NCBI GenBank assembly: GCA_039180875.1
Contig: JBCDCY010000007.1
Location: 1 to 64,000, forward strand
DNA from: JBCDCY01 sp039180875
GTDB lineage: Bacteria; Pseudomonadota; Alphaproteobacteria; Rhodobacterales; Rhodobacteraceae
DNA length: 64,000 nt
Direction: 5' to 3'
Every line of letters begins with the position of its first letter. The stretch's first letter is position 1. The notes under the pieces are model-generated. The model was given only the letters and a program-made list of their open reading frames with translations. It ran no database searches and was not told the origin of the DNA. Positions 35,223 to 44,759 of this stretch are shown piece by piece. The position numbers and the translations under genes were made by a program.

Positions 35223-37163
35223 GTGAGAACGGCCGAAGGCGGCGAAATGGCGGACGGCGGGGTCTCCCCCGACCGCGACGACGTCCCCGTTTGCCAGGCG
35301 TTTGGCGACGCGCAGTTCCGGCCGTTGGCCGACGTGCTCTGCGCCGAGCGGGGCATTGCCGCCGGTTTCATCGCGGAACGCGGCGCGGCCGGGCCGCGAC
35401 TGCTGGCGGCCGCCGGCGTGGGCGCGGAGACCGCGCTGCAGGTCGCGGCGATCACCGCGGACGGCTGGATCGTGCGCAGCAGCACATTGCCCGGGGCGCC
35501 GGGCGCTGTGGTCGGCGTGCGCCTGGCCCGGGACATGCCGGTGGACACGCTCCTAATCACCCGGCTCGACGCCATCGCCCGGCTCGCCGCCGGCCAGTTG
35601 CTGGAACGGGCTGCGCGCCAGCGGGCCGAGGCGGACTATGCCCGGATGCTCGATGCCTTCGAGGTGCTGCCGGACGGTTTCGCGCTCTACGATGCCGAGG
35701 ATCGGCTGGTCCACTGCAACACCCGCTATCGGGGGCTCTACGAGCTCAGCGCCCACGCGATGCGCCGCGGCAACCGGTTCGAGGACATTCTGCGCGCCGG
35801 GTTGGAGAACGGCCAGTACCCCGAGGCCGTGGGGCGGGAGGATGACTGGCTCGCCGAGCGCCTCGCCTTTCACAACGCCGACCATGTGGTAGTGGAGCAG
35901 GAACTGCACGGCGGCACCTGGCTGCAGATCGTCGAGCGCCAGACCAGGGAGGGTGGCCGCGCCGGCCTGCGGGTCGACATCACCGAGTTGAAGCGCCAGC
36001 AGGAGGAGTTGGAGGCCGCCCGGGCCAAGGCCGAGGCGGCGAACGAGGCCAAGAGCAACTTCCTCGCCAAAGTCAGCCACGAGATCCGCACGCCGATGAA
36101 CGGCGTGATCGCCATGGCCGATGCCCTGGCCGGCCGGGTGACCGATCCCGAACATCTGAAGCTGGTCAAGACGATCGGCGACTCCGGTGCCATCCTGATG
36201 AACGTCATCAACGACCTGCTCGACTTCTCGAAGATCGAGGCGGGCTACATGACGCTGGAGGAGGTGCCGTTCTGCTTCCACGCCATCGCCCGGGATCTGG
36301 AGGCGACGTATACGCTGCGCTGCAACACCCGCGGCGTGTCCCTCGCCGTCCGGGTGCTGCCGGCCGAACCCGCGCTCCGCCGCGGCGATCCCCACCGGGT
36401 GCGCCAGATCCTGCACAATCTGCTGTCGAACGCCGTGAAGTTCACCGAGCAGGGTGAGATCACGGCCACCATCGACTGCCGCAAGGCCCGCCATGTGGTG
36501 ATCGAGGTGCGCGACACTGGCATCGGCATGTCGGCGGAGCAGGCGAAGCGGGTCTATGACGACTTCGTGCAGGCCGACGATTCGACGACGCGGCGCTACG
36601 GCGGCACCGGCCTCGGCCTCGCCATCATCCGCGGCCTGGCGGAGGCGATGGGCGGGCGAATCACCCTCGACACCCATCTCGGCTTCGGCTCCTCCTTCCG
36701 AGTGACGCTGCCCCTGCCCGTGGTCGAGGGCCCGGCGAGTGCCGCGGTGCTGGCCGCGCCGGCCGTGGCCGAGGTGCCGCGGGGCCTGCGCATCCTGGCG
36801 GCCGACGACAACGCGGTGAACCGGATGATCCTGACCGCGCTCCTCAGCCCGCACGAGGCCGACGTCACGGTGACGGAGGACGGGGCGGAGGCCGTGGCGC
36901 GCTACCAGATCGGGGCGCACGATCTGCTGATGTTCGACATCTCGATGCCGGAGATGGACGGGGTCGAAGCGCTCGCCGCCATCCGCGCGGCCGAACGGGC
37001 CGCCGGCGTGCAGCCGGTGCCGGCCATCGCCGTCACCGCCAACGCCATGGCGCACCAGGTGGAGGAGTATCTCGCGGCCGGCTTCGATCGGCATCTGGCC
37101 AAGCCGATCAGGGCGGCCGACCTGAAAAGCTGCATCGCCTCGACCCTGGCCCACGCGCCCTGA
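35223..37163 (+). CDS. PAS hybrid histidine kinase with C-terminal receiver
   Basis: A 646-residue soluble hybrid kinase. After an N-terminal region of about 135 residues that I cannot name, there is a PAS domain (DGFALYDAEDRLVHCNTRY near 150), a short coiled coil, HisKA with H286 in VSHEIRTPMNG, ATPase boxes NLLSNAVKFTEQG, DTGIGM and GGTGLGLAI, and a receiver with D572 in MFDISMPEMDG. There are no membrane segments, so it senses a cytosolic signal, perhaps redox or a cofactor at the PAS. The GTG start is tentative. No Hpt or partner gene is adjacent, so the pathway is unknown. Confidence 0.9.
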   Translation: MRTAEGGEMADGGVSPDRDDVPVCQAFGDAQFRPLADVLCAERGIAAGFIAERGAAGPRLLAAAGVGAETALQVAAITADGWIVRSSTLPGAPGAVVGVRLARDMPVDTLLITRLDAIARLAAGQLLERAARQRAEADYARMLDAFEVLPDGFALYDAEDRLVHCNTRYRGLYELSAHAMRRGNRFEDILRAGLENGQYPEAVGREDDWLAERLAFHNADHVVVEQELHGGTWLQIVERQTREGGRAGLRVDITELKRQQEELEAARAKAEAANEAKSNFLAKVSHEIRTPMNGVIAMADALAGRVTDPEHLKLVKTIGDSGAILMNVINDLLDFSKIEAGYMTLEEVPFCFHAIARDLEATYTLRCNTRGVSLAVRVLPAEPALRRGDPHRVRQILHNLLSNAVKFTEQGEITATIDCRKARHVVIEVRDTGIGMSAEQAKRVYDDFVQADDSTTRRYGGTGLGLAIIRGLAEAMGGRITLDTHLGFGSSFRVTLPLPVVEGPASAAVLAAPAVAEVPRGLRILAADDNAVNRMILTALLSPHEADVTVTEDGAEAVARYQIGAHDLLMFDISMPEMDGVEALAAIRAAERAAGVQPVPAIAVTANAMAHQVEEYLAAGFDRHLAKPIRAADLKSCIASTLAHAP

Positions 37164-37252
37164 CGCACCGCTCGCGGCAACACCTCCGGCAGCCCTCGAA
37201 CGCACACCCGGGACGGTAGAGCGTGCGCCGCGCGCTTTGTTGCTGTAAAGAA

Positions 37253-37272
37253 CTCCCCAGCGGTGTGGGGAG
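37253..37272 (+). other. small hairpin before the cyclase-like gene
   Basis: CTCCCC (37253-37258) pairs with GGGGAG (37267-37272) around 8 nt. It lies 9 nt before the ATG and may influence translation or be coincidental. Confidence 0.25.
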
Positions 37273-37281
37273 CGCTTTGCG

Positions 37282-40278
37282 ATGGAACGCGGCCTGCGCG
37301 ATCGGCGCTATGTAACGGTGCTCTATGTCGACGTGGTGAAGTCGACCAACCGGATCGTCGACCTCGATCCGGAAGAGGCCGAGGCGCGCGTCCTCTCCCC
37401 CCAGATCGACCGCATGACCCGGATCGTCGAATCCTTCGGCGGCGAGGTGCTGAAGCATGAGGGCGACGGCATCAAAGCGGTGTTCGGCGCGCCCGAGGCG
37501 CTGGAGGACCATGCCTTCCTCGCCTGCTCGGCCGCCCTCGCGATCGCCGACGTGGGCGACGACCCGACCCTCACCGACCTGCGCCTCGGCGTGCATAGCG
37601 GCGAGGTGGTGAGCAAGGATCTCGGCCTGGCGCTCGCCCAGCGCTACGACGTGATCGGCGGCATGGTGGCGATCGCCAAGCGGCTGGAGGAGAACACGCC
37701 CCCCGGCGGCATCCTGATCTCCGACGACACGCTGCGCGCTGCCGGGGACCGTTTGATCCTCGGCGACCAGCCACCGATCGAACTGAAGGGGATCGCCGGG
37801 CTCTTCAAGGCGCATCTCCTCCTCGGTGTCGACCACGACGTCTCCCGCTTCGGCATGCGCGAGGCGATGGGCCTCTCCCCCTTCGTCGGCCGCGATGCCG
37901 CCTGGGCCGAGCTCGAGCGGCACGCCGCGGCGGTGGCCGAAGGCGCCCCGCGTCTGGTCTGCCTGACAGGCGATCCGGGCATCGGCAAATCTCGCCTGGC
38001 CCATGAATTCGCCGAGCATAAACGGGCCGAGGGCTGGCGCATCCGCATCGCCGCCGGCGACGTGCTGGAACAGCGCACGCCCTTCCAATTCTACCGCCGC
38101 CTCGTCCTCTTCAACGCCCGCCTCGACGTCACCGCCGACGTCGAGGCCCGTACCAAAGCACTGGAGGCCTTGCGCAGCGATCTCGCCCGCCATGCAGGTC
38201 CGGCGATGGCCGAGACCCTGCCCGAGCGCGGCCTGCGCTTCCTTTTCGGCCTCGACACCGGCGGCAGCGGCATCGCGGGCACCGACGGTGCCGAACTGCG
38301 GCGCGAGGTGCAGCGCATCATCATCCGGCTCGCCGCACTTCGGGCCAGCGACGGACCGATCCTGATCATCCTCGACGATCTGCACCTGGCCGATGTCGAG
38401 ACCCGGCAATTGCTGCTGGAGATGGCGGACGAGCTGGTCTCCTCACCGATCCTGGTGATCGGCATCTACCGGCCCGAGGCGATGCCGCAGAAGCTGCCCC
38501 ACCACGCCCGCGCCCTGCCCGTGGAGGCGCTGGAAGAGGAGCCCGCCCGCCTGCTCGCCACCGCGCTGCTGCGCGAGAAGCCGCATCTGCGGGCGATGAT
38601 CCCACTCATCCTGGAGCGGGCGGGCGACAATCCGCTGTTCATCGAGGAACTGACCGCCATAGTCCGCGCCATCGACGAGGGCGCGGATTCCGGTCCCTTC
38701 TCGCTCACCACGCTGATGGACGCCCGCGGCAACCCGCCGAGCTTGCGCGCCGTGATCTCCGCCCGGGTCGATCAGTTGACGGCACCGCAGCGCGCACTGC
38801 TGGAATACTGCGCCATCCTCGGCAACCGGTTCACCCGCTCGGACCTCGGCGCCATGCCGGAGGCGGCCGCGACCATCGACGAGCGCCTGCAGGTGCTTTG
38901 CGATGCCCGCCTGCTCCGCCCCCTGCCCCGGGCCGCCAGCGAGACCTACACCTTCCGCCAGGCGATGACGCGGGAGGTGGTCTACGGCAACATCCTGCGC
39001 TCCCGCCGCCGGGCGCTGCACGGCGCCATCCTCGCCCGGGTCGAGGCCGAGGAGGCGCCCGAGACGCTGGAGCGGACCATTCTGAAGGCGGAGCACGCCT
39101 ATCATGCCGAGCGCTGGCGCACCGCGCTCGACTATCTCGAACGGCTCTGCGGCGAGGCCGACCATCACCTGAGCAACGAGGATGCCCTCGTCCTCTTCGA
39201 CCGGGCCTTCGAGGCGCTGAACAACCTCGAGCCGGAGGAGAAGACGGCGCAGGAGGAGGCACGGCTGCATCTGCAGGCCGCCGCCGTCTCCCTCCCCCTC
39301 GGCAAACATGCCCGGCGCCGGAGGCTGCTCGACCGGGCGGTCGAGGTGGCCAAGGGGGACGAGGATCCGCTGACGCTCGCCGCCTGCCAGGTGCAGATCG
39401 CCTCCGCCTGCTGGGCCTCGGGCGAGCACGAGCGGGCGCTCGACGCAGCGCTCACCGCCCTCGACGTCGCCCGGGCGGGTGATGCGCCGAAGCTCGCCTT
39501 CGCCGCCACCTCAGTCTACGGCATGGTGCAGCATGCGCTGGGCGAATATCGCAGCTGCATCGACACCCATGAGCGCCTGCTCGAGGACGGCTCCGGCCTG
39601 CAGCACGGCTGGTTGCGGAGCTGGCCGGGCCACCCCAAGCTCACGCTTTGCACCTTCATCGCCGCCGCCTCCATCGAGATCGGCGATTTCCCCCGGGCCC
39701 GACGCCATCTGGATGCGGCGCTGCAAAGCGGCGACCCGATGCAGCACAGCTACTCCCGCGCCATGGTGCTGGATTTTGAGGGCTATTACCGGTTGATCCG
39801 CGGCGAGCACGACGCCGCCCGGGCGGCCCTGATCGAAGGGGCGGAGATCTGCCGCAGCAGCCGGCTGCACAAGCTCCTGGCGCCGATCCTGGCCAAGCTC
39901 GGCTGGTCCCTGGTGATGCTCGGCGATATCGACGCGGCCGAGGGCGTAGCGGCGGAGATCGAGGATCGGGCCCTCGATGAGAGCTCCGGCAGCTACATGT
40001 GGTTCTGGCGCGCTCATTTCCTGGCCCGCCTGCACGCCGCCCAAGGCGCCCACGCGCAGGCCTGGCGGGAGGTCGAGCGGGGCCTCAAGGCCGTGCGCGC
40101 GCATCATGAGCGGGGGCACGAGGCCTCTCTCCTCCTGCTCGCCGCGCAGCTGGCCGAGGGCCATCCGGCCACGGCCCAGTCGGCGGCGCTGGATTATGCG
40201 CGCTCAGCCATGCAGCTCGCCGTGCCGCTGGAGATGAGCCCGGTGATCGAGGAGGCGGAGCGCTTTCGCGCCGCCTGA
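37282..40278 (+). CDS. class III cyclase-like / AAA ATPase / TPR regulator
   Basis: The 998-residue protein has residues about 8-180 as a class III nucleotide-cyclase domain with metal aspartates D17 (YVDVVKST) and D62 (HEGDGIKAVFG) and base-contacting D123. The transition-state Asn is replaced by Ala (A130 in GGMVAIAKR), while Arg134 is kept, so cyclase activity is doubtful. Residues about 200-480 are an ATPase domain: Walker A GDPGIGKS at 230-237, Walker B ILIILDD near 363. The remainder is TPR-like helical repeats. Such AC-AAA-TPR proteins are signalling ATPases without known ligands. The gene stands alone. Confidence 0.9.
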   Translation: MERGLRDRRYVTVLYVDVVKSTNRIVDLDPEEAEARVLSPQIDRMTRIVESFGGEVLKHEGDGIKAVFGAPEALEDHAFLACSAALAIADVGDDPTLTDLRLGVHSGEVVSKDLGLALAQRYDVIGGMVAIAKRLEENTPPGGILISDDTLRAAGDRLILGDQPPIELKGIAGLFKAHLLLGVDHDVSRFGMREAMGLSPFVGRDAAWAELERHAAAVAEGAPRLVCLTGDPGIGKSRLAHEFAEHKRAEGWRIRIAAGDVLEQRTPFQFYRRLVLFNARLDVTADVEARTKALEALRSDLARHAGPAMAETLPERGLRFLFGLDTGGSGIAGTDGAELRREVQRIIIRLAALRASDGPILIILDDLHLADVETRQLLLEMADELVSSPILVIGIYRPEAMPQKLPHHARALPVEALEEEPARLLATALLREKPHLRAMIPLILERAGDNPLFIEELTAIVRAIDEGADSGPFSLTTLMDARGNPPSLRAVISARVDQLTAPQRALLEYCAILGNRFTRSDLGAMPEAAATIDERLQVLCDARLLRPLPRAASETYTFRQAMTREVVYGNILRSRRRALHGAILARVEAEEAPETLERTILKAEHAYHAERWRTALDYLERLCGEADHHLSNEDALVLFDRAFEALNNLEPEEKTAQEEARLHLQAAAVSLPLGKHARRRRLLDRAVEVAKGDEDPLTLAACQVQIASACWASGEHERALDAALTALDVARAGDAPKLAFAATSVYGMVQHALGEYRSCIDTHERLLEDGSGLQHGWLRSWPGHPKLTLCTFIAAASIEIGDFPRARRHLDAALQSGDPMQHSYSRAMVLDFEGYYRLIRGEHDAARAALIEGAEICRSSRLHKLLAPILAKLGWSLVMLGDIDAAEGVAAEIEDRALDESSGSYMWFWRAHFLARLHAAQGAHAQAWREVERGLKAVRAHHERGHEASLLLLAAQLAEGHPATAQSAALDYARSAMQLAVPLEMSPVIEEAERFRAA

Positions 40279-40286
40279 ATCGCGCG

Positions 40287-40847
40287 TCAGGGCCGATTTT
40301 CCGCCTCGGCGCCGTGGTCGCTGACCAGCGTGGCCAGCGCCTCCAGCACCGGGTCGGAGAGGTCGAGGCCCCGCAGGCTTTCGACGGTGCGGAAGAGGTA
40401 TTCGTCGTTCGGACCGGCGCGACCGTGGGAACGGGCGATGATCATCGCCTGCTCCTCGAGGCTGAGGGTGCCGCGGTATTGGCTGTGCGCGGGATCGACG
40501 ATGTAGGTGACGGCGGTCACCTGCCGGCCGTCCTCGGTCTCCACCGGGCTCTCGATCTCCCGATAGGCGTCGGTCACCAGCTCCCGCGCGCGCAGGTAGG
40601 CGCGCACATCCGCCGCCTCCTCCGCCATCACGCGGTAGCAAAGGCCGTTGCAGACCGCGCGCTCCGCCGCGTCGAGCGCCAGCACGAGGCCCGGCGCCTC
40701 TTCCGTGCCGCGGTAGTGCACGGAGGCCATGCAAAAGGCCCGCCGGTAGCCGTTGATCCGCCCTCGCAGGCGCTCGGCATAGGCGAAACCCGGCTGCCAG
40801 ATCAGCGAGCCGTAGCCGAAGACCCAAAGATCGCCCGTCGCCGCCAT
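40287..40847 (-). CDS. ChaC-like gamma-glutamylcyclotransferase
   Basis: A 186-residue enzyme of the ChaC family, which cleaves glutathione to 5-oxoproline and Cys-Gly. The substrate loop is WVFGYGSLIWQPGF at residues 8-21. YLRARELVTDAY places E89 at the position of the catalytic Glu of ChaC2, and NDEYLFRTVESLR is the conserved C-terminal helix. The ATG at 40847 gives the family length, and the longer upstream frame is antisense to the DUF2125 gene. It converges with the cyclase-like gene with only 8 nt between the two. Confidence 0.9.
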   Translation of the reverse strand: MAATGDLWVFGYGSLIWQPGFAYAERLRGRINGYRRAFCMASVHYRGTEEAPGLVLALDAAERAVCNGLCYRVMAEEAADVRAYLRARELVTDAYREIESPVETEDGRQVTAVTYIVDPAHSQYRGTLSLEEQAMIIARSHGRAGPNDEYLFRTVESLRGLDLSDPVLEALATLVSDHGAEAENRP

Positions 40848-40925
40848 TGGCCGCCTGTCCAGATTGAGCTTTCCTCGCGCGCCCCGATATAGTCGGCGCG
40901 AGCAGGTAAGGCGAGGTGCGGGTCC

Positions 40926-41933
40926 ATGCGGGCGCTTCTTCTCGCGCTCGGCCTCGCGGTCGCGGGCTGGAGCGTTTGGTGGTACGTCGCCGCGAACGGG
41001 CGGACGGCCGGATTGACGGACTGGCTGGCCGAGCGGAGCGCCGAGGGTTGGGTGGCCGAGGCCGGTGAGATCGCCACCAGCGGCTATCCCAACCGCATCG
41101 ACACCCGCATCGAGGACCTGTCGCTCGCCAACCCGGATGTCGGCTGGGCCTGGTCGGCCGAGGCCTTCGAGATCCTGTCGCTCGCCTATGACCGCAGCCA
41201 CTACATCCTGGCCTGGCCCGGCGCCCAGACCTTCGGCTCGCCGGAGGAGCGGGTGACGGTCACGGGCGCGACGCTCCGCGGCTCGGTCGTGTTCGAGGAT
41301 CGCGCGACCCTGGCGCTCGACCGGAGCGCGATCGAGGCCGAGGACGTGATGATCGAGAGCACCGCGGGCTGGCGCATGACGCTCGCCCAGGCCCAGCTCA
41401 ACACCCGCCGGGCGGCCGAGGGCGCGGCCCCCGGCGCGGCGCACGAGGTGGCGTTGAGCCGGGCGCGGGACCTGACCCTGCCGGCACCGCTCAAGGATCT
41501 GCTCGATCCGGCCGATCTGATGCCCGAGGCGGTGCAATCGGCCGAGTTCGACGTCACGCTCTCCTTCGACGCCCCTTGGGACCGGCAGGCGGTGGAGAGC
41601 GTGGGGCCGGAGCTCGTCGGGTTCGCCGTCCGCCGGTTTCAGGCCCAGTGGGGCGAGGTGGCGCTTGGCCTGCGCGGCCGTGTCGTCGCCGATGCCAGCG
41701 GCCGGGCCGAAGGGGCGCTCGACATCACGGCGCGCAATTGGCGCACGATGATCCGCCTCGCCGCCAATTCCGGCGCCCTCGATCCGGTGATCGCCGATGC
41801 CGTGGAGCAGGCGCTCGGCCTGATCGCCCTGATCTCCGGCGACCGCGACACCATCGAGGTACCGCTGCGCTTCTCCGGCGGCACGATGCGCCTCGGCCCC
41901 GTGCCGATCGGCGATGCGCCCCGGTTGAACTGA
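40926..41933 (+). CDS. DUF2125 family protein
   Basis: A 335-residue protein with an N-terminal hydrophobic anchor or signal (RALLLALGLAVAGWSVWWYVA) and a large beta-rich periplasmic region: GYPNRIDTRIEDLSLAN near residues 53-69 is the family hallmark. The function is unknown, but the family is widespread in alphaproteobacteria and probably envelope-associated. It is divergent from the ChaC-like gene (78 bp) and convergent with the extensin-like gene. Confidence 0.85.
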   Translation: MRALLLALGLAVAGWSVWWYVAANGRTAGLTDWLAERSAEGWVAEAGEIATSGYPNRIDTRIEDLSLANPDVGWAWSAEAFEILSLAYDRSHYILAWPGAQTFGSPEERVTVTGATLRGSVVFEDRATLALDRSAIEAEDVMIESTAGWRMTLAQAQLNTRRAAEGAAPGAAHEVALSRARDLTLPAPLKDLLDPADLMPEAVQSAEFDVTLSFDAPWDRQAVESVGPELVGFAVRRFQAQWGEVALGLRGRVVADASGRAEGALDITARNWRTMIRLAANSGALDPVIADAVEQALGLIALISGDRDTIEVPLRFSGGTMRLGPVPIGDAPRLN

Positions 41934-41948
41934 GCGGAATCGAAAACC

Positions 41949-41976
41949 GCCTGCGCGATCTGCCGATCACGCAGGC
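41949..41976. terminator. bidirectional terminator between DUF2125 and extensin-like genes
   Basis: Arms 41949-41959 and 41966-41976 pair over 11 nt with a single G-U-type mismatch and loop CTGCCG. On the minus strand it is followed by GGTTTTCG and on the plus strand by ACTTTCC, so short U runs exist in both directions. Confidence 0.6.
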
Positions 41977-42017
41977 ACTTTCCGATACGAGATGCGTCAG
42001 TCGGGCCGGACTCCGCG

Positions 42018-42638
42018 CTAGCGGCAGTACGGCCCGCTGCGATACCGGGCCACGTCGAAGTGGAAATGGTCCTGGTGGAAGCGGTCCGACTCCGGGCCGA
42101 GCACCGTGCCGAAGGGGCCGCAGGCCGCGCGGTGGATCCGGCGGAACCAGTCGTCCTGGCGCACATCGTTCCAGCCCGAGCGCACGTCCCGCACGGAGCC
42201 GTCGGCGAAGCTGAATTCCGAGATGTCGATGGCGTTGCCGAAAGCATGTTCCGACAATCGCGCCCCTGGCTGGTGGTTCCGTCCGCGGCAGGCATAACTC
42301 GCCGCGACGCGAAAGCCGGTGACGCGGCTGCGGGTGAGGCGGTCGGCCGGGATCAGCCCAGTCTCGACCCAATCCGCAAGGGCGCGCGCCGTCGTGCAGT
42401 TGAGCGTCGCGCGCCCCTCCATGGTCAGGCCCATCACGCCGGTGACGGCCACCGGCGCGGCGATGCCGCAGCCCCCGTCTCCGCCGCCATCGCCGATCGG
42501 CGCGACCCGATTGCCTGCGAGGCGCGGGTCACCGCAGATCTGGGCGACACCCGGCGCGGCGCTCTCTTCGGCCTCATCGCCACCGCACGCCGTGAGGAGG
42601 AACGCCAGGCCCGCCGCCAGGATCGCACGCACCGTCAT
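42018..42638 (-). CDS. extensin-like (M15-type) lipoprotein
   Basis: A 206-residue protein with a lipoprotein signal (FLLTAC, lipidated C18) and an extensin-like C-terminal domain. The domain has SEHAFGNAIDI and DHFHFDVA, the His/Asp metal ligands of the related M15/LAS murein peptidases, plus several Cys residues (ICGDP, LNCTTAR, YACRGRN, AACGPF, YCR) that may form disulfides. A periplasmic cell-wall role is inferred. Its ATG overlaps the tyrA stop (ATGA), which makes it the third gene of hisC-tyrA-extensin. Confidence 0.87.
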   Translation of the reverse strand: MTVRAILAAGLAFLLTACGGDEAEESAAPGVAQICGDPRLAGNRVAPIGDGGGDGGCGIAAPVAVTGVMGLTMEGRATLNCTTARALADWVETGLIPADRLTRSRVTGFRVAASYACRGRNHQPGARLSEHAFGNAIDISEFSFADGSVRDVRSGWNDVRQDDWFRRIHRAACGPFGTVLGPESDRFHQDHFHFDVARYRSGPYCR

Positions 42639-43567
42639 CCTGTCTCCTCCGTCTTCGCCCGGCGGCCGAAATCGGCGTCGGCGGTGTCCTGGCCCGCCTC
42701 AATGATGCCCCGCCGGATCGCCCGCGTGCGGGAGAAATAGTCGGAGAGGAGCGCGCCGTCGCCGGTGCGGATGGCCCGCCGCAGGGCAAAGAGCTCCTCC
42801 GTGAAGCGGCCCAGGATCTCCAGCGTCGCATCGCGGTTGGTGAGGAACACATCGCGCCACATCGTCGGGTCTGATGCCGCGATCCGGGTGAAGTCGCGAA
42901 AACCGGCGGCGGAGTACTTGATGACCTCGGAGTTCGTGACCCGGCGGAGATCGTCGGCCACGCCCACCATCGTGTAGGCGATGAGGTGCGGCGTGTGGCT
43001 GGTCACCGCCAGCACGAGATCGTGGTGATCGGGGTCCATCTCCTCCACCATGGCGCCGAGGCTCTGCCAGAAGCTGCGGAGGCGGGCGACGGCGTCGTCG
43101 GAGCTTGCGCCCTCGACCGGGGTGAGGATGCAGAAGCGCCGATCGAAAAGCTCGGCGAAGCCAGCGCGGGGGCCGCTTTGCTCGGTCCCGGCCAGGGGAT
43201 GGCCGGCGATGAAGTCGACGCCGGCCGGGAGGTGCTGCAAAACCGAAGCGATGACGGAGCGCTTGACGGAGCCCACGTCCGTCACGGTCGCGCCGGGGGC
43301 GAGGATCGGGGCGATCTCCGCCATCACATCCTCGATCGCACCCACGGGGGTGCAGAGCATCACAAGGTCGGCACCGTCCACCGCCTCGTCCGCCCGCTCG
43401 GTCACAGCGTCGCAAAAGCCGAGCTCGGCGACGGCGGCGCGCACCTCCGGGTCGATGTCGGTGCCGACGATGGTCGCCGGCAGCTTTGCACGGCGGACAG
43501 CATAAGCGATGGAGGAGGCGATGAGGCCGAGGCCGATCAGCGCCACCCGCTGATAGGGCTCGCTCAC
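42635..43567 (-). CDS. tyrA: prephenate/arogenate dehydrogenase
   Basis: The 310-residue NAD(P)-dependent enzyme of tyrosine synthesis has nucleotide motif VALIGLGLIASS near residues 8-19, then PVGAIEDVM, GHPLAGTEQSGP, and VTSHTPHLIAYTMV with the catalytic-region His. There is no chorismate mutase or ACT domain. The GTG at 43567 overlaps the hisC stop by 4 nt (GTGA), which fixes the start despite a much longer open frame upstream. The pairing with hisC is usual in alphaproteobacteria, where HisC-type enzymes also serve aromatic transamination. Confidence 0.95.
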   Translation of the reverse strand: MSEPYQRVALIGLGLIASSIAYAVRRAKLPATIVGTDIDPEVRAAVAELGFCDAVTERADEAVDGADLVMLCTPVGAIEDVMAEIAPILAPGATVTDVGSVKRSVIASVLQHLPAGVDFIAGHPLAGTEQSGPRAGFAELFDRRFCILTPVEGASSDDAVARLRSFWQSLGAMVEEMDPDHHDLVLAVTSHTPHLIAYTMVGVADDLRRVTNSEVIKYSAAGFRDFTRIAASDPTMWRDVFLTNRDATLEILGRFTEELFALRRAIRTGDGALLSDYFSRTRAIRRGIIEAGQDTADADFGRRAKTEETG

Positions 43568-44664
43568 GCGGCCTGGTCCGCCATGAACGCTGAGAGGATA
43601 TCCGCGACCCGGCGGCAGGCGGTTTCGTCCCCCACGGTGATGCGGAGCGCGGCCGGCAGGTTGTAGCTGGCGACGCCGCGCACGATCACCCCCTCCTGCC
43701 GCAGGCGGCGGTCGGCGGCTTGCGCGGCCTCCGGCGTGGCGAAGCGGGCGAGGACGAAGTTGCCGAAGGGCGGGTCGCAGGGGATGCCGGCTGCGCGCAG
43801 CGCTGTAGCGAGCCAGTCGCGCCACTCCGCATTGGCGGCTGCGCAGCGTGCGGTCCATTCGGTGTCGCGCGCCGCCGCCTCCGCCGCCGCAAGTGCGGGG
43901 AGCGCGACGTTGAACGGCCCCCGGATCCGGTGCAGCACGTCCACCACGTGGTCCGGCGCATAGCACCAGCCGACGCGGAGCGCGGCGAGGCCATAGATCT
44001 TCGAGAACGTCCGGGTCATCACCACGTTCTGGCGCGCCGCGATGACCTCGCGGCCGGCGTCGAAACCCTCGACATACTCGGCATAGGCGCCGTCGAGGAC
44101 CAGAAGCGCGTGGGGCGGCAGGGCGTCGGCCAGATGGGCCACCTCCGCCTCCCCGATCATCGTGCCGGTGGGGTTGTTGGGGTTAGCGAGGAAGATGAGG
44201 CGCGTGCGCTCCGTCACCGCCGCGAGGATCGCCGCGACGTCGGTGCGGCGCTGATCCTCCGCCACCTCGACCGGTGTCGCGCCGGCGGCGAGGGCGGAGA
44301 TGCGGTACATCGCAAAACCGTGGCGGGTGTGGATCACCTCGTCCCCAGGCCCGGCATAGGCCTGGCAGAGCAGCGCGATGATCTCGTCCGACCCGGCGCC
44401 GCAGACGATGTTCTGCGCCGGGATTCCATGCACCTCCGCCAGCGCCTCCCGGAGCGCGCTGTGATGGCCGTCGGGGTAGAGCGCGAGCTCACCCGCCGCC
44501 TCACGAAAGGCGGCCACGGCCTTGGGAGACGGGCCGAACGGGTTCTCGTTCGAGGAGAGCTTCAGGACGTCGGCCACGCCCGCAAGGCGGCTCTCACCCC
44601 CGACATAGGGCGAGATCGCGAGGATCCCGGGCTGGGGCTGAACGGGGCGGGTCGGATCGGTCAT
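43564..44664 (-). CDS. hisC: histidinol-phosphate aminotransferase
   Basis: The 366-residue fold-type I PLP enzyme has LKLSSNENPFGPSPKA at about 35-50, LANPNNPTGTMIG at 159-171, DGAYAEYV at 191-198 and PLP lysine K222 in TRTFSKIYGLAALRVG. It transaminates imidazole acetol phosphate and, given tyrA next door, possibly phenylpyruvate or hydroxyphenylpyruvate as well. It is the first gene of a three-gene operon. Confidence 0.95.
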   Translation of the reverse strand: MTDPTRPVQPQPGILAISPYVGGESRLAGVADVLKLSSNENPFGPSPKAVAAFREAAGELALYPDGHHSALREALAEVHGIPAQNIVCGAGSDEIIALLCQAYAGPGDEVIHTRHGFAMYRISALAAGATPVEVAEDQRRTDVAAILAAVTERTRLIFLANPNNPTGTMIGEAEVAHLADALPPHALLVLDGAYAEYVEGFDAGREVIAARQNVVMTRTFSKIYGLAALRVGWCYAPDHVVDVLHRIRGPFNVALPALAAAEAAARDTEWTARCAAANAEWRDWLATALRAAGIPCDPPFGNFVLARFATPEAAQAADRRLRQEGVIVRGVASYNLPAALRITVGDETACRRVADILSAFMADQAA

Positions 44665-44759
44665 GGCGTATCATCCGCGAACGGCTGCGCCTTCTACCCC
44701 GCGCCCACCGCGTTTGCCAGAGCGGAGGGCCCCACCCCGGCACCCGTCCGCCAAGTGCG

